The position numbers were made by a program, and so were the translations under genes. From Ignelater luminosus (lineage: Eukaryota; Arthropoda; Insecta; Coleoptera; Elateridae), in assembly GCA_011009095.1 (NCBI GenBank), contig VTPC01000924.1:113301-177300 (forward strand): a stretch of DNA of 64,000 nt, given 5' to 3'. Of this stretch, positions 38,339 through 49,715 are shown in pieces. Under the pieces are notes generated by a model. That model was not told where the DNA came from and ran no database searches. It worked only from the letters and a program-made list of their open reading frames with translations. Positions within the stretch are counted from its first letter, which is position 1; the number at the start of each line of letters is the position of its first letter.

Positions 38339-41300
38339 GTAAGAAAAGGACCTTTTTTGTAATCAATTTTCAAAGTCAAAAAGACTCGGTGCAAAATTCA
38401 AATAAACCTTGACAACACGCGGAAATATTCAAACATAACCTTGGTATTTGGTCTATGTTACCTTAATTATGCTCGAATGATTGTAATGTTATTATTATTC
38501 ACGAATAGAAATTGGAAAATTAAGAGATTCAGGAAAAAATTAAAAAGTAAAAGGGAAAAATTTCTACTATAACAACCAATCTAATACGTATCTGGAATTA
38601 CATCGATCTTTTAAAAGCTTGCCCTCTATTCTATATAACAACTACCTGCGTTTTGTATGGCGCAAAAAGAAGGTTGAAGGTCGGTTACGGTAATGTCAAC
38701 GTCCGGTGCACGCGTTAAGTTAGGACATACGCGGGCGGCGCGAATGCGGAGGGGGCTCTCTTGGCTAACTAGGGGATTGGCCTTCGTAGCGAACACACAC
38801 AAAAAACAAGATTCAAGGTTCGGCCAAAAACATGAGAGTTCAAGAACGGTCTTTGTGTGTGGGAAATCAGCCCATATCGATTATTGTTATGTATTAACCT
38901 ATTATTATTAGTATTAGTAAAAAATTGAATTTTATTGATCGCTTATTAAATAAAGGGGAAAAACGAATTTTTTATCAGGAATGTCATATTCATATTAAAA
39001 TTATATCACGGTGATGATCATGGCCTTGGTGGTTAATTAAAAAATTTCCTAGGTTTTTGTGCAATTTTATGCAATGGTTTCAAGGTTAATTTGGGGTAAA
39101 ATTGAATATTCATCAACTTGATGAGAGATAAAGAGGTAAAATATTTGAAAAATAAGTCATGATTTAAACAAAATCATATTCGTGTAACTAACCGAGAAAA
39201 TTAAACCAGCAAAATTCTAACATTATAAATGCACATCTATAAATAGCTAAAGCTATTCAACCAACAACAGTGCAAGTTTCCGGCCATCAAAAATAATAAT
39301 CAAAGGAGGCAATTCAAGTTTGTCGAACTTGCATTCGGTTCAAGGTCTATTACCTAACCTAACCCGCCCGCGTTCGCACCTGCATTTTTACTTTCCCTCC
39401 AATTGGCAACCCTTCTGAATCGACCCTTTTATATCTACTGGAGATGAAAAAAATACTGCAATCCTTTTCCCATTAAATTAAGGGCCGACAAAAAATAAAT
39501 TTCAAGATTCTTTTCAAAGATTACTATTAACACGATGGCAGATGGTAGGTGATAGGTCTGTGTAGGGTTAAAGCAATTTTCGATATCCCTTTTTTGCTCC
39601 GTTTTTAATCTAAAATATTAAGTTTTAGGGACAAAGGAATCCTTTCCTTTTTTTCAGATTTATTTGCTAAATTTCGTTTTCATTTTTTACCTGAGTTTTT
39701 TTTTTAATGTAGAATGAAAGGAATTTGGGTTTTGGTTTCTTTTGTTAATTTTTTTGGGGTTAAAATCTCTTTGGACCATATAATAATTTTTACCAATTTC
39801 TTTTGATTCAAATTATGGTTAATTAAATTTAACAATTCACTGTTGCGATTTAATAAATAATTCTTTTAATGAATTGTTTTTAAAAATTCATTTTGCTAAA
39901 TTAGGAGAATGTGTGTTAAGTGAAAGAGAAACAATAATATGTGAAATAATAATAGTAATAGTAGTAATAATAATAAGATTGTTTTGTTAAATTAAATCGT
40001 AATGTTGTGTTTCATTAAATTAAATTATTGTTTGTTACACTCACATAATTTACAACAGCATATAAAACATTTAAAAAAGTGAAACAATAATAAGAGAAAG
40101 GAATTATGTTTTTTTATTAGATTTTTGCTTCAATGCACAACGCAAGTAGCTTTCAAAATTTGCAAATTGTTTTTGTTGTAATTATCAAGAGTAGGGTATT
40201 CGAAATTTGGCATAAAATTTGAGCAGCCCAAAAATTGCGTAATTGTAAAGTGTATTGGGTTCATTGACCAAAGAATCAATACGAGTTGAATCTTGTAGGG
40301 AAACGGTAATTGATTGATTATGACTAAATTATGTTACTTTAGTTGTTTAGATAATACTAAACCCCATCCTGCAGATAACATTTAGTAATTTTTGTGGGTC
40401 TTCTGCAATCAGTTAATCAACTCTCAATTTATAGGAATTCTTCTAGCTTTATTTGTTGATCAATAGTTTTAATTCTATTTATATAAGGATCCATTTTATA
40501 ATAAAAAGAATAGTTAAATTTTCATTTGTTTTTAATCTATTTTTTCTTCATTTATTTATATCCATTATTTGTTTTGATTTTATTAAATATCTTATGTTTT
40601 TGAGGTTAAAGGAAGCTAAAAGCTATCTATTATAAAACAAACAAGTTGAGTAAGTATTCATTTGTTTTCTTATTTGAGAAACCACTTGACTAAAGTTGAT
40701 TTGAAATTCGATATTGATTAGAAAAGTTATTTCACAAGGGGAAGTGGTTAAGAATAAGATCCTTAATGTATTCACATGCACAAAAAACTCGTTTCCTAAT
40801 TTAGAACAAAATTTAAATGCCTCATTATCATAAAATTTTAATTAGGTCGAACGACATAAATAAAATATAAAAAATGATAAATTAGAATGTATGTATAGAA
40901 AAAAAATGTGCGTTTCTGATGTAACTTTCACTCGAATAGTAGCTGTTGAATATTCGATTAGCATTTTTTTTTACAGAGCACACTATGTTTTAAATGCTAA
41001 AAATTATGTAATCTAAAAATTGTTTATCGTTTAGTATCTTTGTTTTGAAAACAAATTAAGAATTTTCAAGTATTTGAGGTATGACGCCATTAAGATTTTT
41101 CAGATATTTTTACTTGAACGTTCTAATTTTTAAACTGATGAAGCTTTAATGATATTATCTAAATTTTTGCTTTTTTTTTAAACAAAATTTACGAACCTTA
41201 AAGTGTACATTTGACCTAAAAGTCTAGATTCCTTGTATAAACCAAATAGCCAATAAATTTCTGTCTTTTGGATGGTTTCGTTTCCTTTTAAATAATACAC

Positions 41301-41461
41301 CTTTATCCCGATTATTGTTATTATTATTCCAGTTTGATCATTGTTCTGTGAAATTTATAAATTCTAATAAGCTTTGTTGTGTTTAAAATAACAACCTAAT
41401 GAGTGACAAAACTGTTTTGTTGCCTTCAACTGCCATCTTTTGTTTCTTTTTATTTTTTTAG

Positions 41462-41467
41462 GTTAAG
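41462..41467 (+). other. possible 6-nt microexon or recursive splice site
   Basis: A T-rich tract ends in TTTTTTTAG, followed by GTTAAG and then the strong donor GTAAGA. If used as a 6-nt exon it would add Val-Lys in frame between CEGCK and GFFRRS. The same AG|GT junction could act as a recursive splice point in this long intron. Chance occurrence is possible. Confidence 0.25.
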
Positions 41468-42009
41468 GTAAGATTTGTTCGATTTGTTACAATGACTCTT
41501 TTTAAATTTGAACTTATTTCTTCATTTCTTTAAGTTACTAAAAGTTTCATTGTTTTTCTATCATTTGATTGGTTAAAAAATAGGATAAAAGATGAGGTTA
41601 GGATAGTGTTTGCATTTTTACCTTTCACATTTAAGAAAAAAATGAAAGGGTCATATTTCAGTCAGAAATTAATTCTTTCTTCGATCCTCTTTAAAATCCC
41701 GTTGCCATTATCTTGTTGAATCTCTTTGATTTATAATCTTTTAAAAACCTTTCTCTATACAAGCATTAATTTTCCTCAACACAATATCTTTTATTAAGAT
41801 TTTAAATATTCACCAAGAGACGAGAATTTCATTTTAACCCCTTTTAGTAATTATAGTGGATTTGGAAGTTCATAACCTCAAAAGCAATAAAAGCTTAAAC
41901 ATCGAGACCTACCAAATGGTAGTATTAGTAATATGTCGTGCCTACTCTAATTTGGATTAATATCTATAATCCCTAGGTCATTAATAAATTCCAACAACTT
42001 CCCAAGAGT

Positions 42010-42210
42010 TCGTTTTATAAAGGTATATATGCGCGAACCGACCGGGTGGGTGCCGATGACCGCTCTCGGTGAACGACCGGAGTTTCGCGGGGCGCTAAAC
42101 GCCGCTCTTTGGAATAGCGAGCGCCGTCTGCCGGAATCCGGCAGTGCTCATCTAACGGGTTTTCGCGGTTAGTGCACTGTGTTTGTGTTTGTTCACTACA
42201 CTCTTCGTGC
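42010..42210 (+). promoter_or_regulatory. TATA-containing GC-rich island in the DBD intron
   Basis: TATAAAG (42016) and TATATAT (42024) precede a GC-rich block with GGTGAACGACC (42068-42078), a motif that recurs twice at 47.25-47.3 kb. Initiator-like words are present but not at ideal distance. It could be an alternative promoter for a non-coding E75B 5' exon, or an enhancer. Confidence 0.35.
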
Positions 42211-45200
42211 ACTTGCTATAAGACATTTTTTATCTATAAAATCCATCTCTTCTCTTTATACTCCTACTACTACTCTGCTAGAAATGTAGGTAAAACTAGT
42301 AAGGACAATCTCGAGAATTATAAACGATTTCTTTTGTTATTTGTTTTTGGTCACTGATTTTATAAATTCGAATAGTAGCACCTATTAACATCATTATTGA
42401 TGTATCGAAATTTTTAAATTATGCTAATTAGATAGGTGGTTATCTCATTAAAATTTTGGACACCTGTACCTCGCGTATTTTTTATTACTTCCAGCCGCGA
42501 CGAGGAAATAAAACGAGATGAACATCTGCCTCCTCTTGCAAAACCTTTTAGAAAAAAATTAACAGATAAAATCTAATTAAAATTCTATACTATTAGTGTT
42601 GATCAAAAATATGTAGCAATTGCAAAGATAAAAACCAAGAAATTTATGTATTGTTTGTCTTTTGTTTATAACAACTTTGTTTTTATACAAAACTCCTTTT
42701 TTCCCATTTAAATAATTAGTAGACCACAATGATGTAACATCTATACCAAAACCCTGAATCTAATTATCTCTTAAAAATTCCACTCTTTCGAAATAATTGG
42801 CAGCTGAAAGCTGCTACATGCAGGTGTTATTCAGTTTTAAAAAGATAAACTGTAGGATCTGTTTTTATATATTTTTTCCACCGTCTCATTTCGTTACAAA
42901 TCCCTTGATAAATTAGATCTCTATTGTATTTAATTTTGTTTTTTCCAAGACCATGAGTATGAAAGCTTTAAATGTTTTATATCGGTATTAATAGTTAATT
43001 AACTACTAGTAATGATTCCATTTCACTTTTAACAAGGTAGATAGCCCAAAGCAAAATCTTAACCATATTTGGTCATGGTATAGTATGGAATCTAATAGGT
43101 GAATTCCTTAAAATATTTGCCATTTTTCACAAAAAGTGTCCATCAATTTAAGTGTCTTCCTAATTTATTCTTACCTTATTCCAGGTAGCATAACCGATCA
43201 CAAAAAAGGGTTATAGTATAAATTTAAATGAGCACGTGCTGCATTTCCTCCAATTTTTTTATTGTTATAAACAGTTTAACCGTCTAGTTTTTCAGGATTT
43301 TCTGTTTTGATTTATTACAAAAGCAAAATTCCACCAAGTCTTAAATGCAATCCTGGTGAAATTACCATGTGAATTAAAGGAAAACAAGGTGGATGCTCTT
43401 TATACTGGAATTCCATACGACCACAAAACACATTCACACATACAATAGAATTAATTTCATGCAGAAAAAGAATTTGAAATTCCATATCACATGAAAGAAT
43501 GTTTAATTAATGAATAGAACGAGACAGAGAATGTTCAATGAACCTGACTAACACAGCTGGAGTGATATGACTTAAGAATGCAAACATTAACATTAAAAAG
43601 TTCGTATTATTATGTCATTGACTCTTTGGTGTTGTTTCATTTAGAGTTCATCCACTTTTATGAAATAGAAGAAAATAACATCCCAACATAAATAAAAATG
43701 CATTCCTTTATCAGCAAATTTATGTTAGCGCTAGATGCATGGGAAACTTCCATTAATTATAATGTAAGAATTAGAATTAACATTTTTTCTTCCTTTCCGT
43801 TTTTATTTTGATAACAACGCAGCTTTTTAAATAGTAATTGAGAGCTTCATTATTATTAAATTGTGTTTAATAAAAACCAAGACCGCTTTTCCGTTTGGAT
43901 TACCAACAATAATTTGGTATTGGGGTCACCTCGAGAGAGAAAAAACCATCTATTTGTAGCAGTGGGAGATAAAAATATTCAGGTCGGTTGCCCCAAATAG
44001 TGAACTTTGTAATACGGGAATGTATAGTACGGCCGTTGAACCTATTCGCAAGGGCCCATGCGCACAGGACGTCACCGTTATCGCAACGATGCAAACCCCA
44101 CCACCAAGCGCGAGTACGACGACCCAGATTTGAGGCCATTGACCCTACTTTAAGAATCACTCGTCAAAAACAAAAGCGAAACATTTATTATAACAATATC
44201 TTATGGGATTAGAAAAAAAGTAAATTAACTCTTTCAATTATTATCATAATAATTAAAGGTGAAATTAGATTTGTTTTGGTAATGAATCAAAGGGGGGATG
44301 TGTGTATTTTTAAGAGAACTTGGGAATATTCTCGAAATGAAGAGTGAGTTAGCTACCGGTATTTTTGACCGCGTTTTAGATTTGCCCCGAGTTCGATGCA
44401 CTGGTATGACCTTATGACGTGGGTGTCAAGATTTTATTGCCTCCTCAAAACGTCTTGCATGTCACTGACCAACGCCGTGTTCTTACTACCCCTTCCGGGT
44501 TTGTAAATGCTACATTAAACAAAATTATTTCAACGAAACTTTACCCTTATGGTATTCACTTACAACAATAGTCCATTGCCCGTGTTTATTATCACGAAGT
44601 GGAAGGAAAAAATTTATTTTTTTGATTTAATTGCTAAATAGTACGTAATAGGTTTCTTTTATGAGGAAGTAACCTCTCGTTGTCGTCGTCGCGTCGTTGA
44701 TATTTCATAAATTTACTTTATAGTAGGCCAATTACCATTTAAGCTGACCGAAATCTACTTAAAGGAATTGGAGATAATGTAGTTATCAATTTTAAAATTT
44801 CCTATTTGTTTTAATACATTGCAATACCAAATTTCAATAGAATTTAAATAATTTTAAGGCCAACTTGATTCAATCCCAATAAGTCCTTTCTTCATAATGC
44901 TTATAAAGTCTCAAAGTTATGACCTTATTAATAAAATTATCAATGCCGGAAATTTTTCTGCTGCCTTTTCTTCCTTTATTTACCTGTTTATTATTCAAGG
45001 ATTTGCAAAAAGTAAGTTCCTTAATTAATCGCAATATTAGTTCTGTGGGTGTACGCAATAAATTAAAACGAGCAATAAATTATGAACTCTTAACGAGCAC
45101 CAAATACCTTGCCGAATTTGTTCCTTTAAAAAATCAATTCTAATCAAATCAGCAACAATAAATTTTATCCAAAGACAAACAAATTTGTAATCATTTTACA

Positions 45201-45399
45201 CCTGAACAGTTTCGAAACCCACATATATGTAATAATAAAAAGTTCTAAGAACCCATCCATTTTGGTCTACTTTAAAAATTGATACCCACCATATACACAC
45301 ATACATAGCATTCCCACCCATGCAAGTTTGCAGAAAAAACCCCACGTGAATCACAATTTTGGAAAATGCCAATTAATCGGCGTCGTTATCTGTCAGCGA

Positions 45400-45620
45400 C
45401 ACCTTTTTATATATGCAAAAGCAGTCCGCAAGTGCATTGACTCCTACAGCTCATTCGGTTGTGTTGAGGTAGAGCCGGGCAAGCGGGCCGTTTTATGACG
45501 TAAGAGTGATAGTATGGTGACGTCGAGAATATTCGAGAAACCCGCACTTATTGGGGCCACCGTGCGTGAGGTAAAAAGCCTTTGACCGGCCACTTCTCTA
45601 CTTTAGGTTGTTTAATCTGA
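45400..45620 (+). promoter_or_regulatory. candidate core promoter upstream of E75B
   Basis: TTTATATATG (around 45407-45416) is a good TATA box. A CATTG word about 28 bp downstream and a TCATTCGG at 45451 could serve as initiator. The region after it is GC-rich and contains TGACGTAA and TGACGTC words. It could drive an E75B transcript with a spliced leader; inferred. Confidence 0.35.
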
Positions 45621-46259
45621 TAGTTCAACGAACTTACGTGAATCATGCAAATTGTACTCTGAAAAGAGCTCTTTGGACTAAATTCTTTTTGTCTTTGTGT
45701 AAATTCGTTTGGAAAACATTTACATGTTAATGGTTATAACAACATGAACTGAATCACCATTCATAATTTTCAGAAAACAACAATCTTCTCATTTGAACAA
45801 AAATAATTATTTAACAATTGCTACAAAACCTTCAAAAGAAAAACAATTCCGCTAATTCATCAATACTGAGATATTCACGATTAGCTAATTTTCAGAAATG
45901 AAATTGTCCCAAAAACTGAATTCTTCGAAATATACTACGTTACCAAAAGGTTTTTCCCCTCTGATAGAATTATCAGGAATTTGGTCATAAATATTCCAAG
46001 TTTTCAGAATTTTGATAATAAAGACCATTGCATTTCCTTGCTTTTCAAGATTCTTTGTAATCTCACACTTTTTCTCCTTCAAATTCAAAGAAATCTCTCT
46101 CCTCATTTATCATCATAAAGCTTTTGTTTCAAGATTAAAATAAATGCCATTGAAAAAAACCGTATTTATTCGATTCGTCATCATAATAATAATTGTTGTT
46201 CTACAAAGATAATGAGCCTTTTAATTTTTAACACAAAAAGATAAAAACTAAAATAGTTG

Positions 46260-46828
46260 CATATATGCCGTTGTCCGGTGCAAGGAGAGAGGTCATTAAC
46301 CTTCGGAGCTGTATCGAGCGGCCGCGGCCATATCGTGCATGTAAATTTTGTCCAAAAAATACAAAGCTTACGCAAGTAATTAACACCGTCTCGTGTATAC
46401 ACCCCCTCTAAATAAAAAAACAAACAAATCTCTAATTGATGCCGAAAAATATTTATTAACCCGCAAATTGGGGCTGGCTCCGTTAAAGATACATTATAAA
46501 CTAGTGACGAAACGTAGGTCTGTCTTTTTCTAACGTAAGTAGCATGTAACGAGCGCAAGAGAGAAGTGCTTACTCTCACTTTCACGCAGTGAACTGGCCC
46601 CGCAAACGCGCTTCGGCGGGTTAACAACCGCAAACTGGGTCAGCAAGTTAACTGTGGCAAACTCACGAGCTTGGCTCAGTTTGCTTCTGGAAATCGTGTT
46701 GCATTGACGCTCCACGAAGTCTTTCACGTGCAGTACTAACCTATTGTATTTAATATTAATTCGGTGATATGGTGTACGTTTAACGCCACCGTGAAACATC
46801 CCTTGATTAGTTTAATTTTTTTGTGAAA
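46260..46828 (+). promoter_or_regulatory. E75B proximal promoter and 5' UTR
   Basis: This GC-elevated block runs up to the E75B ATG. AGGTCA-T-TAACCT at 46290-46302 is an inverted repeat with one-base spacing and one departure from the EcR/USP consensus. GGGTCA-GCA-AGTTAA near 46638 is a loose DR3. Initiator-like GCTCAGTTT near 46673 lacks a TATA box. Minus-strand open frames here (46181-46633, 46530-46799) have no protein features. Confidence 0.45.
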
Positions 46829-47093
46829 ATGATGGCAGTGTTAACTTGCACCGAGTCTTTAACGGCCCACACTGAAGGGCCTGGAGCTGATGATAGCAGT
46901 TCTGGCTGTGACAGTGATAGTTGTGTTCAAAATGAGTGTTCTTCACAGGGTTTCTTCAGACGCAGCATCCAGCAAAAGATCCAGTACCGGCCGTGTACCA
47001 AAAATCAACAATGTTCAATCCTACGCATCAATAGGAATCGTTGTCAGTATTGCAGACTGAAAAAGTGCATCGCAGTCGGGATGAGTCGGGATG
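46829..47093 (+). CDS. E75: E75B-specific start fused to the second zinc-finger exon
   Basis: In E75B the ATG at 46829 (AAAATGATGG) opens a 40-residue leader, [16 protein letters not shown]... ending QNECSSQ. It runs directly into [10 protein letters not shown] and the rest of the second zinc finger (four cysteines: RPC, QQC, RCQYC), ending MSRD plus one base at a G|GTGAGT donor. In the A and distal isoforms the same exon starts at 46949, using CTTCACAG as acceptor, so those bases are coding in E75B and splice signal in the others. E75B therefore lacks the first finger and should not bind DNA alone. This agrees with fly E75B, which opposes HR3 by protein contact. The leader is acidic and Ser/Asp-rich ([11 protein letters not shown]); fly E75B has DSGCDDELC in its much longer leader. 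Confidence 0.93.
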
Positions 47094-47248
47094 GTGAGTA
47101 AAATCTTTTTATCTCCACAAAACACACCCCATTTTCCCTCCACAAATACAAAAATCTAGTATTTGATCCGATTTTCGAGGTGTCGGAGAAATCCCCCAGT
47201 TGCGCGATAGAAATTCCATTATTTTGCGTAAATGGGCCAAATCTGGCG

Positions 47249-47310
47249 GGTGAACGACCTGCGAATCGTAACGGCTCGCGCTGCGAAAGTTCAGTGAGGT
47301 GAACGACCTG
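47249..47310. promoter_or_regulatory. paired GGTGAACGACCTG motif
   Basis: Identical 13-mers at 47249-47261 and 47298-47310 lie in the same orientation, 49 bp apart. The core GGTGAACGACC also occurs at 42068. The second copy, AGGTGA-A-CGACCT, has the arrangement of an IR1 nuclear-receptor site with variant inner bases. Confidence 0.45.
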
Positions 47311-48294
47311 TCGACAATACTGGGTCAATCTATCCCTAGCTCGCGACATATTCGAAAGTTGTTCCCCGTTACCAATATCGCAATACTTGCATAATCCTAC
47401 ATCGGCGGCGCTTATAATCGTGTTGAGGTCAGCCACTGTTGAACCCCAGAACATTGTGCCACATCCAAGACTTTTACTCCATCCCACTTTGCGCAACTTT
47501 ATAAGATGAAATTGTGAAATCTTAAGATTGTTTTCCCTGCAAATGATTAACTTTTACCTTCTCTCTTTATAATCTAATATCAATTAGTAGAAAGTTTTGG
47601 ATAATTTGCAGAATTGTGTTTGTTGTGAACGTACGCACATTCTTTCCGATTCTTAATTAAATTTTTCATTCACTCGCCTTCCAATTCAAGAAAAAAAAAT
47701 GAAATTCTTCTCCCACTTCCATTATTTAATAGTATTTGCTTTGATTATATTTTATTTGGAGGGAAAATAATTGAAAAATAAATAAATCTCAATTTAAATT
47801 CAACTGTTAATTGTTAAAACATTGCAAAAGCAAATTGTACTAAAGATAATATCGCCATTTGCGAGTCTAAAACCTCTTAAGGGATTATTTTGATATTACA
47901 AGAAATTTTTAGATAAATATTGAGTTTGACTAAAATGTGTAATAAGAAATTAAAATCAAATTTCAAAATTATTCGTATATTAACCTTTCAAATTAATTTT
48001 CTGTTATAATCTGTAATGTAGCGAAAGTAAACAAACATCTCATCATTAATTAATTCAACATAACCCACAATTAATTAACTTTTTCTTTTTTAACCTTCAA
48101 GTAATTTTTGAAAAATTGAAAGTGTTTATTAGAAAAAATGCATTCACATATTTCCACTTCCTCGCCTGGTAGAAAGTTTTGCTCTCTATTTCATAATGAT
48201 TAATTTGTCAGCGACATGAATCTGTAAGTAAATAGCGAACAACTTTTTAATGAGGAGAAATTGTTTTGCAGAATGGTATTTGGTGGCAGCGCGC

Positions 48295-48305
48295 GGTCAT
48301 CGACC
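48295..48305. promoter_or_regulatory. IR1-like site upstream of E75D
   Basis: GGTCA-T-CGACC is an inverted repeat with one-base spacing, one base from the palindromic EcR/USP half-site pair. It lies 0.9 kb upstream of the E75D start. Confidence 0.4.
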
Positions 48306-48457
48306 GGTTTGTTGTTTTGCGTTTAGTGTGTAATACTAATAAGAATAATAATTTCAAATGCAAAATAACTGCACGTGATGAAAAAAAGAAAAATTACGTG
48401 TCGACTTCTATAGAACGATATACGAAATTAAACACACGTAATAGGTGGTGTCGCCTA

Positions 48458-48506
48458 GCGTCGCGACGCCGTACGAAAATCAAGAACGTCCGCGACGCCT
48501 GCGTCG
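48458..48506. repeat. paired GC-rich palindromes sharing CGACGC
   Basis: GCGTCGCGACGC (48458-48469) is a perfect 12-bp palindrome. CGACGC-CT-GCGTCG (48493-48506) is a perfect inverted repeat of the same word. Such density of CpG words is striking in AT-rich DNA. Confidence 0.6.
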
Positions 48507-48959
48507 TGAACTCGAATCCCGGGCACGCGTGTTCGGGTCAACATCCCACATACACAATCAAAATAAAACCAGCAGGTGATCGATAAGGTGTTTCGAATTT
48601 TCTCACTCGTGAATGAAACGGCGATTTTATTAAAAGCGCCTACTAGTCAGGCAACCCAAACAACCAACCTGTCCAGGTCATAATAAATTGGCCTTTTAAA
48701 TGTTTTCATTTTCATGCTTACGCTTTAATTGATACGTTTTGTATAGTTAAGTTATATTATTATATCATGAAATAAACAAAAATATTTTTTGTTATTAGTA
48801 ATTATTAGTATTAGTAAATTTTCTCAATTTTTTTTTAAATTGCTGATCATTCTCATCTAGATTTTTTAGTTAAGGGTGGATTTAGAAGATTGAAAAATTT
48901 AACATCTGCAAAGATAAATAATTGTTTGGAATTTATCATGTAATCAGTTTTTGATAAGC

Positions 48960-49222
48960 AACAAAAAAGAGGGGATTACACGACCTTCAGCATAGATTCC
49001 GGCCACCCTCCGCGCAGGAGCGGGCTCAAGTTCAAGGGTGAAGGAGGGGAAGGGCCTGGTGGGGATTACCAAGAGGGGGATAGTGACCGTGGGCGCACGG
49101 CTGACGGTTGTTCACGCCACTATACGGTACTACTGTAGTCGGGAATGCCAGCTCGCGCGCTCCGTAGCCCGACAGTTCGCGCACATGTGACAGGTGAAAG
49201 TGCATCATCTCAGTGTAACAAT
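48960..49222 (+). promoter_or_regulatory. E75D promoter and 5' UTR region
   Basis: This GC-rich block precedes the E75D ATG. AGTTCA-A-GGGTGA (about 49031) is a DR1-like pair. An initiator-like CTCAGTG lies only about 15 bp upstream of the ATG, so the true start is probably further 5'. No TATA box is visible. Confidence 0.4.
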
Positions 49223-49286
49223 ATGGGTGAAGAATTACCCATCCTTAAAGGAATATTAAACGGTGTCGTCAACTATCACAATGCAC
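49223..49286 (+). CDS. E75: E75D-specific first coding exon
   Basis: The exon encodes 21 residues, MGEELPILKGILNGVVNYHN then A, plus one base, and ends at a C|GTAGGT donor. Spliced to 49716 it continues PVRFGRVPKREK, exactly in frame. It closely resembles the short E75D N-terminus of other insects as I recall it. The product lacks the whole DNA-binding domain and keeps hinge, ligand-binding and F domains. It could therefore act only through partners such as HR3, or as a haem/gas-sensing competitor (inference). Confidence 0.9.
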
Positions 49287-49715
49287 GTAGGTGTCTTTGG
49301 TGTTTCCAAATAAAAAATTAATTTTTTGAAAATTGGTAACCAAAACAAACGATTTTTTAAGTAACGACGAGAGCACTTTCTTTTCTTAAATCTAGAACAC
49401 TTTCGTTCGTGTGAAAGCAAACAAATTTCTCCCGCGCACTTCTATACATAGTTTATTTTAGAGACTATTGTATCGTTATTACTTTCTCCAGTCGTTGCGT
49501 ATTTTATCTTACGGAGAGGGGTAACTGCCAGCAGATGCATAGCAGCTGGCACGCGCCAGGCACCTGGTAACCCTAAGGGCTCGTGGCCTCTTTTTACACA
49601 TTAGGGAAAGCTAAATAACCAACCGACTCAATCAACCAATAAAAATCTTAATTTATCCGTTAATTCCTTCTGGGATGTACTTTATTTTTACTAACGACTT
49701 CTATTTCTTTTACAG
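49287..49715 (+). other. short intron before the hinge exon
   Basis: A 429-bp intron ending TTTCTTTTACAG. A GC-richer patch at about 49500-49600 has no recognisable element. Confidence 0.7.

Larger units (their letters stand above)
38339..46828 (+). other. intron inside the DNA-binding domain
   Basis: This 8.6-kb AT-rich intron of the A and distal isoforms must also contain the E75B promoter. GC-elevated islands lie at about 38.64-38.83, 39.3-39.42, 42.01-42.2, 43.98-44.17, 44.34-44.5, 45.34-45.62 and 46.26-46.8 kb. Simple ATA/GTA runs occur near 39.95 kb. No independent gene is supported. Confidence 0.6.
47094..49222 (+). other. intron between the second zinc finger and the E75D start
   Basis: AT-rich with GC-elevated blocks at about 47.16-47.48 and 48.28-48.56 kb. 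The first carries two copies of GGTGAACGACCTG. The second has an IR1-like site and two GC-rich palindromes. The 150-codon minus-strand frame at 47044-47496 overlaps the exon edge and looks like chance. Confidence 0.55.

Noticed and set aside
39340-39362. CCTAACCTAACC resembling a telomeric repeat
   Set aside because: Only two units; the insect telomere repeat is TTAGG and no array is present.
46181-46633. 150-codon minus-strand open frame upstream of E75B
   Set aside because: Lies in the E75B promoter/5' UTR island; GC-rich non-coding DNA often stays open. No family features.
47044-47496. 150-codon minus-strand open frame
   Set aside because: Runs antisense into the second zinc-finger exon; the open state is explained by that exon and the adjacent island.
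48266-48586. 106-codon plus-strand frame starting after a GCAG
   Set aside because: Considered as an extra exon; low-complexity Lys/Asn/Arg composition and no suitable donor in frame with the hinge exon.
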